A stretch of DNA of 64,000 nt, from assembly GCA_032433765.1 (NCBI GenBank), contig JAVIAB010000041.1, forward strand, positions 79,053,835 through 79,117,834. The letters run 5' to 3'. Under the pieces are notes generated by a model. The model saw nothing but the letters and a program-made list of their open reading frames with translations. It did not search any database and was not told where the DNA came from. Shown one piece after another: positions 10,800-21,711 of the stretch (within the stretch, counting starts at the first letter, position 1; each line of letters opens with the position of its first letter). The position numbers and the translations under genes were made by a program. This DNA is from Megaustenia siamemsis (Eukaryota > Mollusca > Gastropoda > Stylommatophora > Ariophantidae).

Positions 10800-11990
10800 A
10801 GGAAATAACAAGTTTGCAAGCAGACAAATTTTAGCAAAACAGAAATCAAACAAAACAAAGCCCTATGAAACCTTTAATAGTATTCATATGAGAGCGAAAG
10901 AGAAGGGAAACATAGAATGAGAGATAAGTTGATAGACAAAAAGAAGAGTTGAGATGATAGAGAGAAGAACTCGTCAGCAACCAAATAGCTTAAGTTAAAT
11001 CCCTGAATAATGTTGACAAGTTAAGTTGAGAGTTCACTTAGAAGTGAAAGTCTTTTTTGCATAATAGAACAATAACAAGGTATTGGCATCTTCATTTGGG
11101 AGGTTGCTGACATTAAGGGTCACTTGGACGTGTGATATCGGGAATAGCAATACAGAAATACAGTGAAGATTGTAGTGAAATGACCGAGGAATGGCCATGT
11201 CAACCAGAACAACAGAACTTTCCACCAAGTTCAACTAGGAGGTACACGCACTTCAGAAACTCACAAACATCTCTTTTCATTGTTTGACTGGGACATGGGA
11301 CATAGACTTTATATATATAGAGTTGACAACAGAGGGATGTTAGTGATTTGTATGGTTTTGATTATTCCTTATTAAATTTACACCCGGTCCCACAGAACCA
11401 TTAATTAAGAGACAATCTGTGCAAACTTAGTTTTCTAAGACAGAATATAATTAATCAAGAAGTGAGTTAGAGCTAGGAATAGTAGAGAATGTTTTAGCGA
11501 GCAGTGTTGCAGAATTAATCTACATAAGAGAAACATCTGAATTGTATGTGTAGGTCAGACTGCAAGGTGTACAAGTGAGACAGTAACAGAGTGATAGACA
11601 GAATAGCACTGTGTGATCGAGATGTGACGTCTCCACGCGGCGACAGCCTAGTGCACATTCCCACCAAATAAATAAATAAATAAAATTAATGTTAATATTG
11701 ATTCGAGGAATTGAGAAAATCAAGTGACAATATTTAATAATGAGAGTAAGTTAAACATTTAGTTATTATCATCGACAATCCACGAAACTAAGTGATTGGC
11801 AAATAAACATTGACTGAACTATTCAATTGCTCTGTTATATTTGTCAGGTAATAAATGTTGTGACGTCTTGGTTACCTCCTCTCGCTGTCTTCAACATTCC
11901 ACCACAACATATCAACCTGCGTTGAACAGCTCGGCCAAACCCTGGTCAGGGTACTCAAGGCCATCTACTTTCACTTTCGTCTACTTGAAA
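10800..11990. other. No gene seen; unique intergenic sequence
   Basis: A/T-rich sequence with TATA-like tracts (near 11311) and AATAAA-like strings (near 11665 and 11850). It could be old LTR-type DNA, but no paired ends are visible. Confidence 0.4.
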
Positions 11991-11994
11991 GCTA

Positions 11995-13940
11995 GTATGT
12001 CTGCAGGCATTCCCTAATTGGGGATGTCATATGTCTGCAGGCAATCCCTAATTGGGGACTTCATATGTCTGCAGGAATTCCTTAGTTAGGGATTTAATAT
12101 GCCTGCATGCATTCTCTATTTGGGGATTTGATATGTCTAGATGAATTCCCTATATGGGGATTTGATATGTCTAGATGCATTCCCTAGATGCGTTTTTGAT
12201 ATGTCTAGGTGCATTCCCTATTTGGGGATTTGATATGTCTAGATGCATTCCCTATTTGGGGATTTGGTATGTCTAGATGCATTCCCTATTTGGGGATTTG
12301 GTATGTCTAGATGCATTCCTTATTTGGGGATTTGGTATGTCTAGATGCATTCCCTATTTGGGGATTTGGTATGTCTAGATGCATTCCCTATTTGGGGATT
12401 TGGTATGTCTAGATGCATTCCCTATTTGGGGATTTTATATGTCTAGATGCATTCCCTATTTGGGGATTTGGTATGTCTAGATGCATTCCCTATTTGGGGA
12501 TTTGATATGTCTAGATGCATTCCCTATTTGGGGATTTGGTATGTCTAGATGCATTCCCTATTTGGGGATTTGGTATGTCTAGATGCATTCACTATTAGGG
12601 GATTTGATATGTCTAGATTCATTCTCTATTTTGGGGATTTTATGTCTACATACATTCCTTAGTTGGGGATTTAATATGTCTATAAGTATTCCCAATTTGG
12701 GGATTTAATGTCTATAACATTCCCTAGTTGGGGATTTAATGTCTATAACATTCCATAGTTGGGGATTTAATATGTCTATAACATTCCATAGTTGGGGATT
12801 TAATATGTCCATAAGTATTCCCGAGTTGGGGATTTAATATGTCTATAAGTATTCCCAAGTTGGGGATTTGATATGTCTATAACATTCCCTAATTGGGGAT
12901 TTAATATGTCCATAAGTATTCCCGAGTTGGGGATTTAATATGTCTATAACATTCCCTAGTTGGGGATTTGATATGCCTACGGGCGTTCTTTAGTTAGGGA
13001 TCGATATGTCTATAACATTCCCTAGATGGGGATTTAATATGTCCATAAGTATTCCCGAGTTGGGGATTTAATATGTCTATAACATTCCCTAGTTGGGGAT
13101 TTAATATGCCTATAACATTCCCTAGTTTGGGATATAATATGCCTATAACATTCCCTAGTTGGGGATTTGATATGCCTATAGCATTCCCTAGTTGGAGATT
13201 TGATATGCCTATAACATTCCCGAGTTGGGGATTTAATATGCCTATAACATTCCCTAGTTGGGGATTTAATATGCCTATAACATTCCCTAGTTGGGGATTT
13301 AATATGCCTATAACATTCCCTAGTTGGGGATATAGTAAAAGTAAAGTAAAGTACCCCCATCACGCCAAGTGGCGGCGTATAGGAAATATGGTGTTAGTGA
13401 CCATAAAATTTACAGACCTTCGGCATTTTTGGGGTTATGTGGTCGGTATTACGCCCGTGCAGCTTTACTTTCTCAGAAAAAAATTTGGTACCCATTTAAG
13501 GCTGAGTGAACCCGGAAGCCGTCGGTTGGGATCGAACCCTACCCGTTGTCCTTTGTAGTCCAGTTCACTAACCACTGAACTATCGTGGTTCCCTAGTTGG
13601 GGATATAATATGCCTATAACATTCCCTAGTTGGAGATTTGATATGCCTATAAACATTCCCTAGTTGGAGATTTGATATGCCTATAAACATTTTCTAGTTG
13701 GGGGTTTGATATGCCTATAAACATTCCCTAGTTGGGGATTTGATATGCCTATAAACATTCCCTAGTTTGGGGATTGATATGTTTATCAGTATTCCCTATT
13801 TTGGGGATTTGATATGCCTATAAACATTCCCTAGTTTGGGGATTTAATATGTCTATAAGTATTCCCTAGTTGGGGATTGATATGTTTATAAGTATTCCCT
13901 AGTTTGGGGATTTGATATGCCTATAAACATTCCCTAGATG
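11995..13940. repeat. 34-bp minisatellite, about 50 copies, interrupted by a SINE
   Basis: The consensus core is attccctatttggggattt joined to tatgtctagatgc or to tatgcctataac. The left third uses gtctgcagg, the middle gtctagatgc, and the right gcctataac. This ordered drift indicates successive expansions. A family A SINE sits at 13336-13592 inside the array. Confidence 0.95.
13336..13592 (-). mobile_element. tRNA-derived SINE, family A, copy 2
   Basis: Same body as the copies at 2696 and 52031, in minus orientation, with the tRNA-like head at its right end (B-box gggttcgatccc read on the minus strand near 13531-13550). It interrupts the 34-bp array. Its flanks share ttccctagttggggatata, consistent with a target duplication, although the array itself makes this ambiguous. 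Confidence 0.88.
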
Positions 13941-14342
13941 AGACCACTCAACCGGTAGAGGTAAACCCTACAGTTATCACCTTAATAATTTCCCATTAGA
14001 AGAAATAAATGAGAAATGTACCATCTTCTGTGTGCTGCCAGAATGTTCGGCCATGTTCTAAGTAGTGATGGATACCTGGGTATCAGCTTCATGAGGGCCT
14101 CCGTTCAGTGGGTCACAAGATCCACTTTATCTATCATCCAATGTTTGTCCACTCTCCATTAATTCACTCAATCAAGTCAAATAAACAAGGAGCAAGTGGT
14201 GGGGATGTGCCGTACACTCATACACTTTATGGTGTCAGTTTCACAAAAAAGGAACAAAACAAAATCATGACGTTTCGGCCTACATGCGGTCTTCTTCAGA
14301 AAACAAGCAAGAAAACGAAATGAAGATAATCTAAACGACATG

Positions 14343-14350
14343 CTCTAGAG
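14343..14350. repeat. 8-bp target-site duplication (left), ctctagag
   Basis: The identical octamer follows the right end of the hAT element at 16976-16983. Eight bases is the characteristic hAT target duplication length. Confidence 0.93.
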
Positions 14351-16975
14351 CAGGGATGGCCAATTTCTTTCAAATGGCGGGCCACACACATAACAACATC
14401 AATACAAATAAACTTGGCATTTGTTTTAAGGTAATATTTTTGTTATTTATCGGCATTATTTGCTTACATAAATCATTTTATTGCGACAGAGTTAAAAATG
14501 CCTAGTTGATTTATTAAAAATGAATAAAATTTGCTATTTATATTGTTTAACAAACATGTTTTAGTTAGGTCATTTTAAAGTTGACATGTAACAAACCTTA
14601 ATGAGAACAATGTGGACGTTCATGTGCAGCAACAAGTTCATCAAAGTCAATGTGTAAAGATGATGATGATATTCGTAATAAATCCTGAAGGTGGCCATCA
14701 GTGAGTCGGTTTCTTTGTGACGATTTAATCTCCTTCATTGTTGAAAAAGCACATTCACATATATATGTGCTTCCGAACATAGAAGTAATTTTCAAACTGA
14801 AATCACTCAATGCGGGATATTTTTCCTGTGGCACAAGTTTCCAAAAGTCAACTCCTATCTCCATCCTTGATTGGAAAAAGGGGTCACTTTAGAGGTTACA
14901 TAACTCCAACTGAAAAGTGTCATGTTGTTGGAAAATGTCACACTTCATAGGGTTGTTAAACAATGCCAGTTCTGGTCGTATACCACTGAAGTCAGAAAAT
15001 CGTTCATTGAATTGCTCCAATAGTTTGTCTAACATTAATACAGAAAATTTGAAATCAGTGTCACTGCGCTCCTCAATCAATTCTTTGCACGAAGGAAAAT
15101 GAATGAAGTTTTCTTTGGCCAGGGTAAATCTAAAAACTTCTAGTTGACTTATAAATCCATCTAGGTATCCTAACAAAGCTGAGACTGTTTAGGAACGTCC
15201 CTGTAGCTTCACGTTGAGTTTATTAATGTCCTGATATCAGTTAAAAAGGCCAATACGCCGTTAAAATGTGGATCAAACATTTTTCTGATCAGTTCTTTGT
15301 TGGTATCATGTTTCTCTAAAAACTGATTTATCTCGTTTCTCAAAGCAAAAAACCGCCTCAAACAATTCCCTCTGCTTAGCCAGCGTACTTGTGTGTAGAG
15401 CACTAAATCGTCATATTCCGCCTCAACTTCTGATAGAAAATTTATAAACTGTCGGTGTGTCAAAGACCGATTCCCGCTTTTTATTAAATTCTCACACTTT
15501 ATTACATTTTTCATAACATCCTCCACGTCTAGAATCTTGCCACACAGCACCTCCTGGTGTATAATGCAGTGTAATGCTGGGCAATGGATTCCAGCCTTCC
15601 TTAATAATCCAACTAGACCTGTTTGAGTACCACACATTGACTTAGCGCCATCTGTCACTATTGCTGAAAGTCTGTTTATGTCACCGATACCGTTAACAAC
15701 TATCATAACTGAGTTATAAATGTCTTGACCTTTGGTCGTATTATGCAATGAATCTAAAGCTAGTAGCTCTTCAATGATAATAAAGTCTTTTGAAACAGTT
15801 CTTATGAAAATTAAAAGTTGTGCTGTGTCTGATATGTCAGTAGATTCATCCAAAGCCAGAGAAAAGTAAGCCGAATTTGTAACGACACTCGTTAATTTAC
15901 TAGATATATGAGAACTTATTTCCTCAACCCTTCTAGTGACTGTCTGTTTTGATAGTGGAACGCTCTCAAAATGACTGGCAATTTTTTCTTCCCCAAATGC
16001 ACGCGCCATGTTAATAGAACAACGCTTTATGAAGTCACCGTCACATAATGATTTTTTTTATTTCGCTATCTCTGTGCTTACAACAAACGATGCCATTAAG
16101 GAACTTGTTTGTTTTGTTGTTAATGTAGTAAAAACAGGTTTCTGAGCACTAACCTTTTTCTTCAAATCGCACAAAAGTGTAGAACGTATTGTACCAATGT
16201 AGTCCTTGTATTTAGCGGCGTGATGCTGTGTGTAATGCCGTTTAAGATTATACTCCTTATTTACAGACAACACTTGCAAGCACACAAGGCAATGCGGTTT
16301 GCTATCCTTATTGTTGATAAATAAAAAATCATGTTCCCATTTCTCATGAAAAAATCTGATTTTTTCATTTAATTGACGTTTATTGTTCATATTATACCAC
16401 GACCGAAGCAACAGACAATGAAAACACAGATTACAACAATAGCACTGTTTCCTGTTAAAATGGAACTGTTCACTGTAACTCGACAAAATCAGAATGATCA
16501 GATCGGATATATAATTTTGACTGATGAAAAGAGGTTTGGAGAAAAAGAAACTGAAAGTAAAATAATTGTGGGGCGAATGTGTTGGGGTGGAGGAGGTGGG
16601 TGACTGACAGTATTTCTTGGCGGAAACTGTTTGAACTCGCCGAACCGAGAGTCGGCTCTAGAACCATTCGTTGGCTTCTTCCTTTGTTTAAGTCGGTGGC
16701 AGGATGATCAGAAGGAAAAAAAAGGATGGGCCGGGAATGACGGGAAGTTGACGTTAAACTAACTACTAGAGTGTTCCGAGTTTTAAACATAGGTCTACTA
16801 GGGAATATTTGAGTTAGCTTTCTCCACGGTAGAAGTTAATGTAACAAATTTTAAATCAATTTTACCCAGGACATTTTGCTCAATGCAACCTGATTTTATT
16901 TTTTATCCGCCGCGGGCCACAAAAAGGACGTCGCGGGCCACTTGTGGCCCGCGGGCACCTAATTGGCCATCCCTG
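14351..16975 (-). mobile_element. Complete but inactivated hAT transposon, 2625 bp
   Basis: The left end is cagggatggccaatt (14351-14365) and the right end is its exact reverse complement (16961-16975), giving 15-bp perfect terminal inverted repeats. An 8-bp duplication flanks both sides. Sub-terminal sequence is rich in gggccac/cgcgggcc motifs at both ends. The minus strand encodes a transposase of the ZBED/GTF2IRD2-like hAT type, broken by nonsense and frameshift lesions. A relative with an open frame starts at 61802. It lies between AK2 and SLCO. Confidence 0.95.
14598..16486 (-). pseudogene. hAT transposase pseudogene (BED finger, RNase H-like fold, dimerisation tail)
   Basis: The reading runs right to left. 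A BED-type zinc finger (KPHCLVCLQVL, then LKRHYTQHH) occupies the first block, 16486-16061. An in-frame TAA at 16058-16060 follows. The catalytic block 16009-15212 has LALDESTD, then IVTDGAKS, the CxxH motif HCIIHQE, and VRWLSRG. Near 15215-15225 the frame shifts and meets a stop, then resumes (LGYLDGF) to 14892. Another in-frame TAA lies at 14889-14891. The last block has the C-terminal dimerisation motif ICECAFSTMKEIKS and ends at 14598. Motif order is standard for hAT transposases. With at least three stops and one frameshift it cannot make a full protein. Confidence 0.93.
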
Positions 16976-16983
16976 CTCTAGAG
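16976..16983. repeat. 8-bp target-site duplication (right), ctctagag
   Basis: Matches 14343-14350 exactly and directly follows the right inverted repeat. Confidence 0.93.
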
Positions 16984-17109
16984 TAACCAAAACTAGTGCA
17001 TCCGAAACCTACAGAGTTTGGTGGCAGCTTCACAAGACACACGAGACAATAACACGAGCCTCCTGGTTTTTATTGAAACGATCTGTTTATTTAATGTAAA
17101 ATAACGACA

Positions 17110-17480
17110 TTTAATTTAATCATGATCTATGATTCTTATCTTGTTAGTTCCCTGTGGAGCATAGATCTTTAACTAAACTTTCAACTCCCTGTGGAGCATA
17201 GATATTTAACTAAACTTTCAATCCCTGTGAAACATCGATTTTCAACAAACACTTTCAACTCCCTGTGGAGCATAGTTCTTAAAAAAAAACACTTTCAACT
17301 TCCTATGGAGTATAGGTCTTAAACACTTTAAACTTCCCGTGAAGCATGATTCTTAAATAAACACTTTCAGGTCTCAGTGCAACATAGGTTTTAAAGAACC
17401 ACTTTCGGGTTCCTGTGGAGCATAGATCTGCAAAAAAACACTTTTAGGTCCCCGTGGAGCGTTGGTGTTCTGCAAACACT
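17110..17480. repeat. Diverged 40-45-bp tandem repeat
   Basis: About eight imperfect copies of a segment with core ccctgtggagcatag followed by a variable cttaaacactttcaa part. Copies are much more diverged than in other arrays here, so this is probably an older array. Confidence 0.75.
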
Positions 17481-17489
17481 TTCCACGCC

Positions 17490-18743
17490 CTTCTGTTAAG
17501 ATCGTTCCATATATGATTTACCATAACGATTCAAAATACTCACATTAGCCCTTCCATTTAATAGAACACATTACTGCTCACAGTGGAATCACTTCATGAT
17601 AAATGTCACATATTATGTTCACATAGGTCCTCATCTCTTACTGTCGGTCTAATTCTACAACTATACTCGTACCTCCTTATAGACAAATATAATGATAAAC
17701 ATCGTCTAATCTATCTCTCTACTACTAGACAGCATCTCGTAAACAACCTGTGATGATGGCAACATCTCATTGTCTGTCTCTCTCCAAAACACGAATTTCG
17801 TCTACTTGTCCTTGACCTAGAAATCGGTCTCTTCTAACCTTTCTCTACTTCTCCAATTTCTATTCATCAAATCTATTTTCTATGCGTTACCACATCTTGC
17901 TTTCGTTTTCACATTCATCAATATATGCATTGTACGGTAAGGAGTCACACGACATTCTTTCTATATGGGCAATCCATTTTTATTTGTCTCTGTATGTAAC
18001 TTAGCATTTTCAATGTCCCCTATTTCTCTAATGACCTTATTCTGTCTCTTCTGGTTATTCTAGCCCTAGATTACGACACCGTAGTAAAAATTACCGCACA
18101 AAAACACACATTCATCAAAATTTGATAGTTTGCGGTGTTCAAACATTACCCCCCCCCCCTCCCCCAACCGTGTACCTCCCTAATTACTAATAACGGCGAC
18201 CCCTAAGTGTTTACTTTGTAGCTATTGATGTACGATCCCCCCGTGTGAGATCCAAACGTATAATAAAAAAAAATTGCAAAATTAAAAAAAATTTGTAGTT
18301 TTTCATATTTTTTTCCCCTTTGATCAGGTAATTTTCCTCTGTCGTCGGCGACATCAAACAACCCCCTGTGGCTCGAGAAACTCAGCGAATAAAGATGTGA
18401 GGTAGCTGAACATACTAACTTACATTGACCTTTTGAATAGACAAAATAATACGTCCGGTCCAAGCGATCAATTTTGCGTCATAAATCAACTTGAGACAGG
18501 AAATAAGAGCTCCCCGTGTGTCTAATTGGTAAACACGCAGCTGTGTGTCATTGGTTCGAAGAAAATGCTATTTTCAGTGTTCCTAATGTTACAAATTAAG
18601 TGGTAGTATTTTGTACTATAGAATGTAACGACATGTCACAGGTAGGTGTCATAATGAAGGGCTAGGCACGTTTCCCAGACATCTCATCTCTGTGGTGACA
18701 AGCCACCATTTAATTAAAAAAAAAATAACATTTTAACTTCTTT
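17490..18743. other. SLCO 3' flank and untranslated region; no other gene seen
   Basis: This is the sequence downstream of the SLCO stop codon. An ATTAAA-type string lies on the minus strand near 18708-18713, about 30 bases after the stop, and might serve for polyadenylation. A poly-C run lies at 18149-18164. A weak tRNA-like stretch (ggttcgaag near 18553) may be an old SINE. Confidence 0.45.
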
Positions 18744-19081
18744 TCATGGCTGTTCCTGAATTTGTTTGCTTTCATCGCCACCTTCTTTCTCTCTAACAGT
18801 TGACTTGTCTCCGTTAATGACTAATGTAATGCCTCCTTCGTTCTGACCGACTGCAGCATCATCAGCGTTATCCAAACACTTAGACCATCTGGCATACAAG
18901 TAAGCTGAACAAAGAAACACTAGCGAACAGCCCGACCCAGCAACATAGTAACTGTGGACTTGAACCCGGAAGTGATTGTTGTCGTAGCGAAGACAACGCC
19001 CCTTAATGTCACAGTTGATGTCCCAGATTGTGCAGACGCTGTCGATGACGTTACCGAAGACGATGGGGCCCAGCAGCCAGC
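18744..19081 (-). CDS. SLCO: SLCO exon 9: last conserved loop, TM12, cytoplasmic tail and stop
   Basis: The acceptor is ccaccccag; the exon enters in phase 1 (Gly codon split with exon 8) and ends with TGA at 18744-18746. It encodes WLLGPIVFGNVIDSVCTIW, then CDIKGRCLRYD. This is the PIxFGxxID..C..W signature that precedes the last membrane segment in OATPs. TM12 is about SYYVAGSGCSLVFLCSAYLY, followed by a charged tail of about 50 residues ending QEQP. The short gap between the conserved core and the stop is normal for the family. Confidence 0.94.
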
Positions 19082-19320
19082 CTGGGGTGGGGCAACAGAT
19101 ATTGAACAAGGTTAAACTTTTGTCAGTGGAGTCCAATATTAATGTAGCAACAACAGAAACAAAGAGACGAGCAACAGTCGTACAATAAATGCACAATCTA
19201 TTGGTTTTGGTAAATCATTGAATGTTAGCAATCTCTGAGCCATTTCTTCTCTGATAGAGTAGTTGAGGTTGATGAGAAGAACACTTTCACGGACATTTTG
19301 AAATATCTCCCCGAATCATA

Positions 19321-20095
19321 GTGTGTCACACCGGTTGGCGTAGGCGATCATGTCCTTCCACAATTATCTATCCACAGTACATCGTATCAATTCTCTTGTT
19401 CATTTTTCCATGTCATGACACCAAGCTTTCTAGTACCTTCTCTCTTTGTCGTCCGCAATTTCTATTTCCCTCAATTTTGCCAGATGCAATCAAGTATTTC
19501 CATTTTCCTCTTTTCACGATGTGCTCGAAAAATGTTGCTGGTTTCTTTCTGATATTTTTTTAGGAGCTTCCTTTTCATGTTGGCCTCTTTGAGAAATTCC
19601 TTATTGGTCTTTTTAGCTGTCCAGGGAACTTCCAACATTTTTCTGGGAAATCCCATTGGCCTCTAATCGTTTTTTTTTCTTTCATTTATTTGTCTACTGT
19701 CCATGATTCACCAATATAGGTCAGAACTGACTTCATATAGCACCACGGAACTATCTTTCTCTCTTCTATTCACATGGTCTTGTTAACACCAGACGTTTTT
19801 CATTTTCTGAAATGCTATGTTGACCTGAGCTATTCTGCTTTTTATTTCAGTGGTGCATGTTCCGTCTGATGTTATTGTTGTGCCCATGTATTTGACGCGT
19901 TGCACTTGTTTCAGGTTTGTCCTGTTTAATTTTATGTTACATGGTGATGATTGTTTCTTGGACATGACCATTATTTCTGTTTTCTTGCTATTCAGAATAA
20001 GACCTTTCTTGCTGCCTTCTTTCATTGTTATGTTAATCACTGAGTTTATCATTTTGTCGTTTTTTTTAAAGTCACGTCAGTCACGATCGATGTCA
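19321..20095 (-). pseudogene. RTE-like LINE reverse transcriptase remnant in SLCO intron 8
   Basis: The right block (20052-19786) encodes LILNSKKTEIMVMSK, then KYMGTTITSDG and CTTEIKSRIAQVN, matching the post-YADD part of RTE-like RTs. The left block (19656-19474) encodes WTAKKTNKEFLKEAN and RKLLKKYQKETSNIFRAH, which matches the following LINE segment. A deletion or decay separates them. It is the same subfamily as 8690-9100, and antisense to nothing essential since SLCO reads the same strand. Confidence 0.75.
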
Positions 20096-20549
20096 AGTTA
20101 ATTGTGACGGTGTCTTATAAGTGGACAAAGAGATACAACGAAGACAATGGAGCTGGATATGATACATACTGGGGAAGGCAACTGAGAGTATTACACGACA
20201 GCCCGTTATTGGGAATCCACAGGGTATGAGACAAAGAGGAAGAATAAAATAGTATTGGAGAAGGCAGATAGAAGTAGAGATGAAGATTATTGGGAAGACA
20301 TAGATGATCTTACAAGAATGACTAGAAACAGAAAGGCTTGGAAAGTGTTTTTTGAAGACATATGCTCCACAGGAAGCTGAAAGGTAGAAGAAGCAGAAGA
20401 GAGCCAGAAGAAGAAGAAGAAGGAGAAGGAGATTTCAGTTATGTCATTAATGACTAGTGCTAAGTTTGTCATGTTTTTGAGCCATGTCATTTGTGAGCCA
20501 TGTCATTTGTAATCAGCGACATGTCATTGACAAGAAAGATATATATTAC

Positions 20550-20614
20550 CTAGCAGTGACGTCATGAAGGTTGAGACCGCTATTGCCATGGACCTGTCTT
20601 GGACTGAGACACAC
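20550..20614 (-). CDS. SLCO: SLCO exon 8 (65 bp, RCV...RS...G segment)
   Basis: The acceptor is tttctcccacag and the donor ctgctag|gtaatat. Starting in phase 2 it encodes (R)CVSVQDRSMAIAVSTFMTSL and then L plus one base of Gly. This corresponds to the conserved RCVP..DRSFAxGxQ..xxRxLG segment at TM11 of OATPs. It joins exon 7 (phase 2) and exon 9 (phase 1) exactly. It was found only because both neighbours left a gap with this phase. The Phe usual after RS is replaced by Met-Ala. Its acceptor is the seed of the adjacent 35-bp array. Confidence 0.92.
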
Positions 20615-21437
20615 CTGTGGGAGAAAGTGGTTGTCATGTTGAGACACACCTGTGGGAGAAAGTGGTTGTCATGTTGAGACACACCTGTGGGAGAAAGTGG
20701 TTGTCATGTTGAGACAAACCTGTGGGAGAAAGTGGTTGTCATGTTGAGACACACCTGTGGGAGAAAGTGGTTGTCATGTTTATTTGAGACACACCTGTGG
20801 GAGAAAGTGGTTGTCATGTTGAGACACACCTGTGGGAGAAAGTGGTTGTCATGTTGAGACACACCTGTGGGAGAAAGTGGTTGTCATGTTGAGACACACC
20901 TGTGGGAGAAAGTGGTTGTCATGTTGAGACACACCTGTGGGAGAAAGTGGTTGTCATATTGAGACACACCTGTGGGAGAAAGTGGTTGTCATGTTGAGAC
21001 ACACCTGTAGGAGAAAGTGGTTGTCATGTTGACACACACCTGTGGGAGAAAGTGATTGTCATGTTTATTTGAGACACACCTGTGGAGAAAGTGGTTGTCA
21101 TATTTATTTGAGACACACCTGTGGGAGAAAGTGGTTGTCATGTTGAGACACACCTGTGGGAGAAAGTGGTTGTCATGTTTATTTCAGACACACCTGTGGG
21201 AGAAAGTGGTTGTCATGTTGAGACACACCTGTGGGAGAAAGTGGTTGTCATGTTTATTTGAGACACAACTGTGGAGAAAGTGGTTGTCATGTTTATTTGA
21301 GACACACCTGTGGGAGAAAGTAGTTGTCATGTTTATTTGAGACACACCTGTGGGAGAACGTGGTTGTCATGTTTTTTTTGAGACACACCTGTGGGAGAAA
21401 GTAGTTGTCATGTTTATTTGAGACACAACTGTCACAT
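20606..21437 (-). repeat. Minisatellite built from the SLCO exon 8 acceptor, about 23 units
   Basis: Unit length is 35 bp, or about 40 bp with an extra tattt. On the minus strand each unit is aacatgacaaccactttctc, then ccacag, then gtgtgtctc. The last nine bases are the first bases of exon 8, and what precedes them is its polypyrimidine tract and AG. The unit nearest the exon is the real acceptor, and about 22 further copies lie upstream in the intron. Most copies are identical; a few lose a G (ctgtggagaaag) or change the acceptor (caactg). Confidence 0.93.
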
Positions 21438-21479
21438 TATTTCCTGGTGCCCTGATGAAGGCATATTCGCTTTCTCTTT

Positions 21480-21700
21480 CAGCGCCCACCCAATGACTAT
21501 TCCTTTTCATCATCCGCCCTAGAGGGATTATACGTGGACGCAGATGCGTTGTGTCGCTGTCGTTTACGACCCTGCACATCCGCATGCCATTTTATGGTAC
21601 CGGGTTGTCTTTCTTCTCCTATTCCCTCTCCCTCGCTCATGCTGTGGAGTCAGTTTTCAGAAGCACCCCTGGGAGCTGGAGTAGACTATGTTGTAGGCCA
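21480..21700. repeat. Dispersed non-coding repeat, copy 2
   Basis: Shares catcatccgccct, gatgcgttgtgtcgctgtcg and taccgggttgtctt in order with 9125-9290, and partly with 46945-47060. It separates two unrelated arrays. Confidence 0.5.
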
Positions 21701-21711
21701 ACAAAATGTTG

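Noticed and set aside
18149..18164. Poly-C/poly-G runs (18149, 40129, 42639, 56126) as regulatory or origin signals
   Set aside because: Isolated homopolymers with no conserved context; they may also be error-prone in assembly.
19471..20101. Host gene on either strand in SLCO intron 8
   Set aside because: The readable parts match RTE-like LINE segments also present at 8690-9100; plus-strand frames are shadows.
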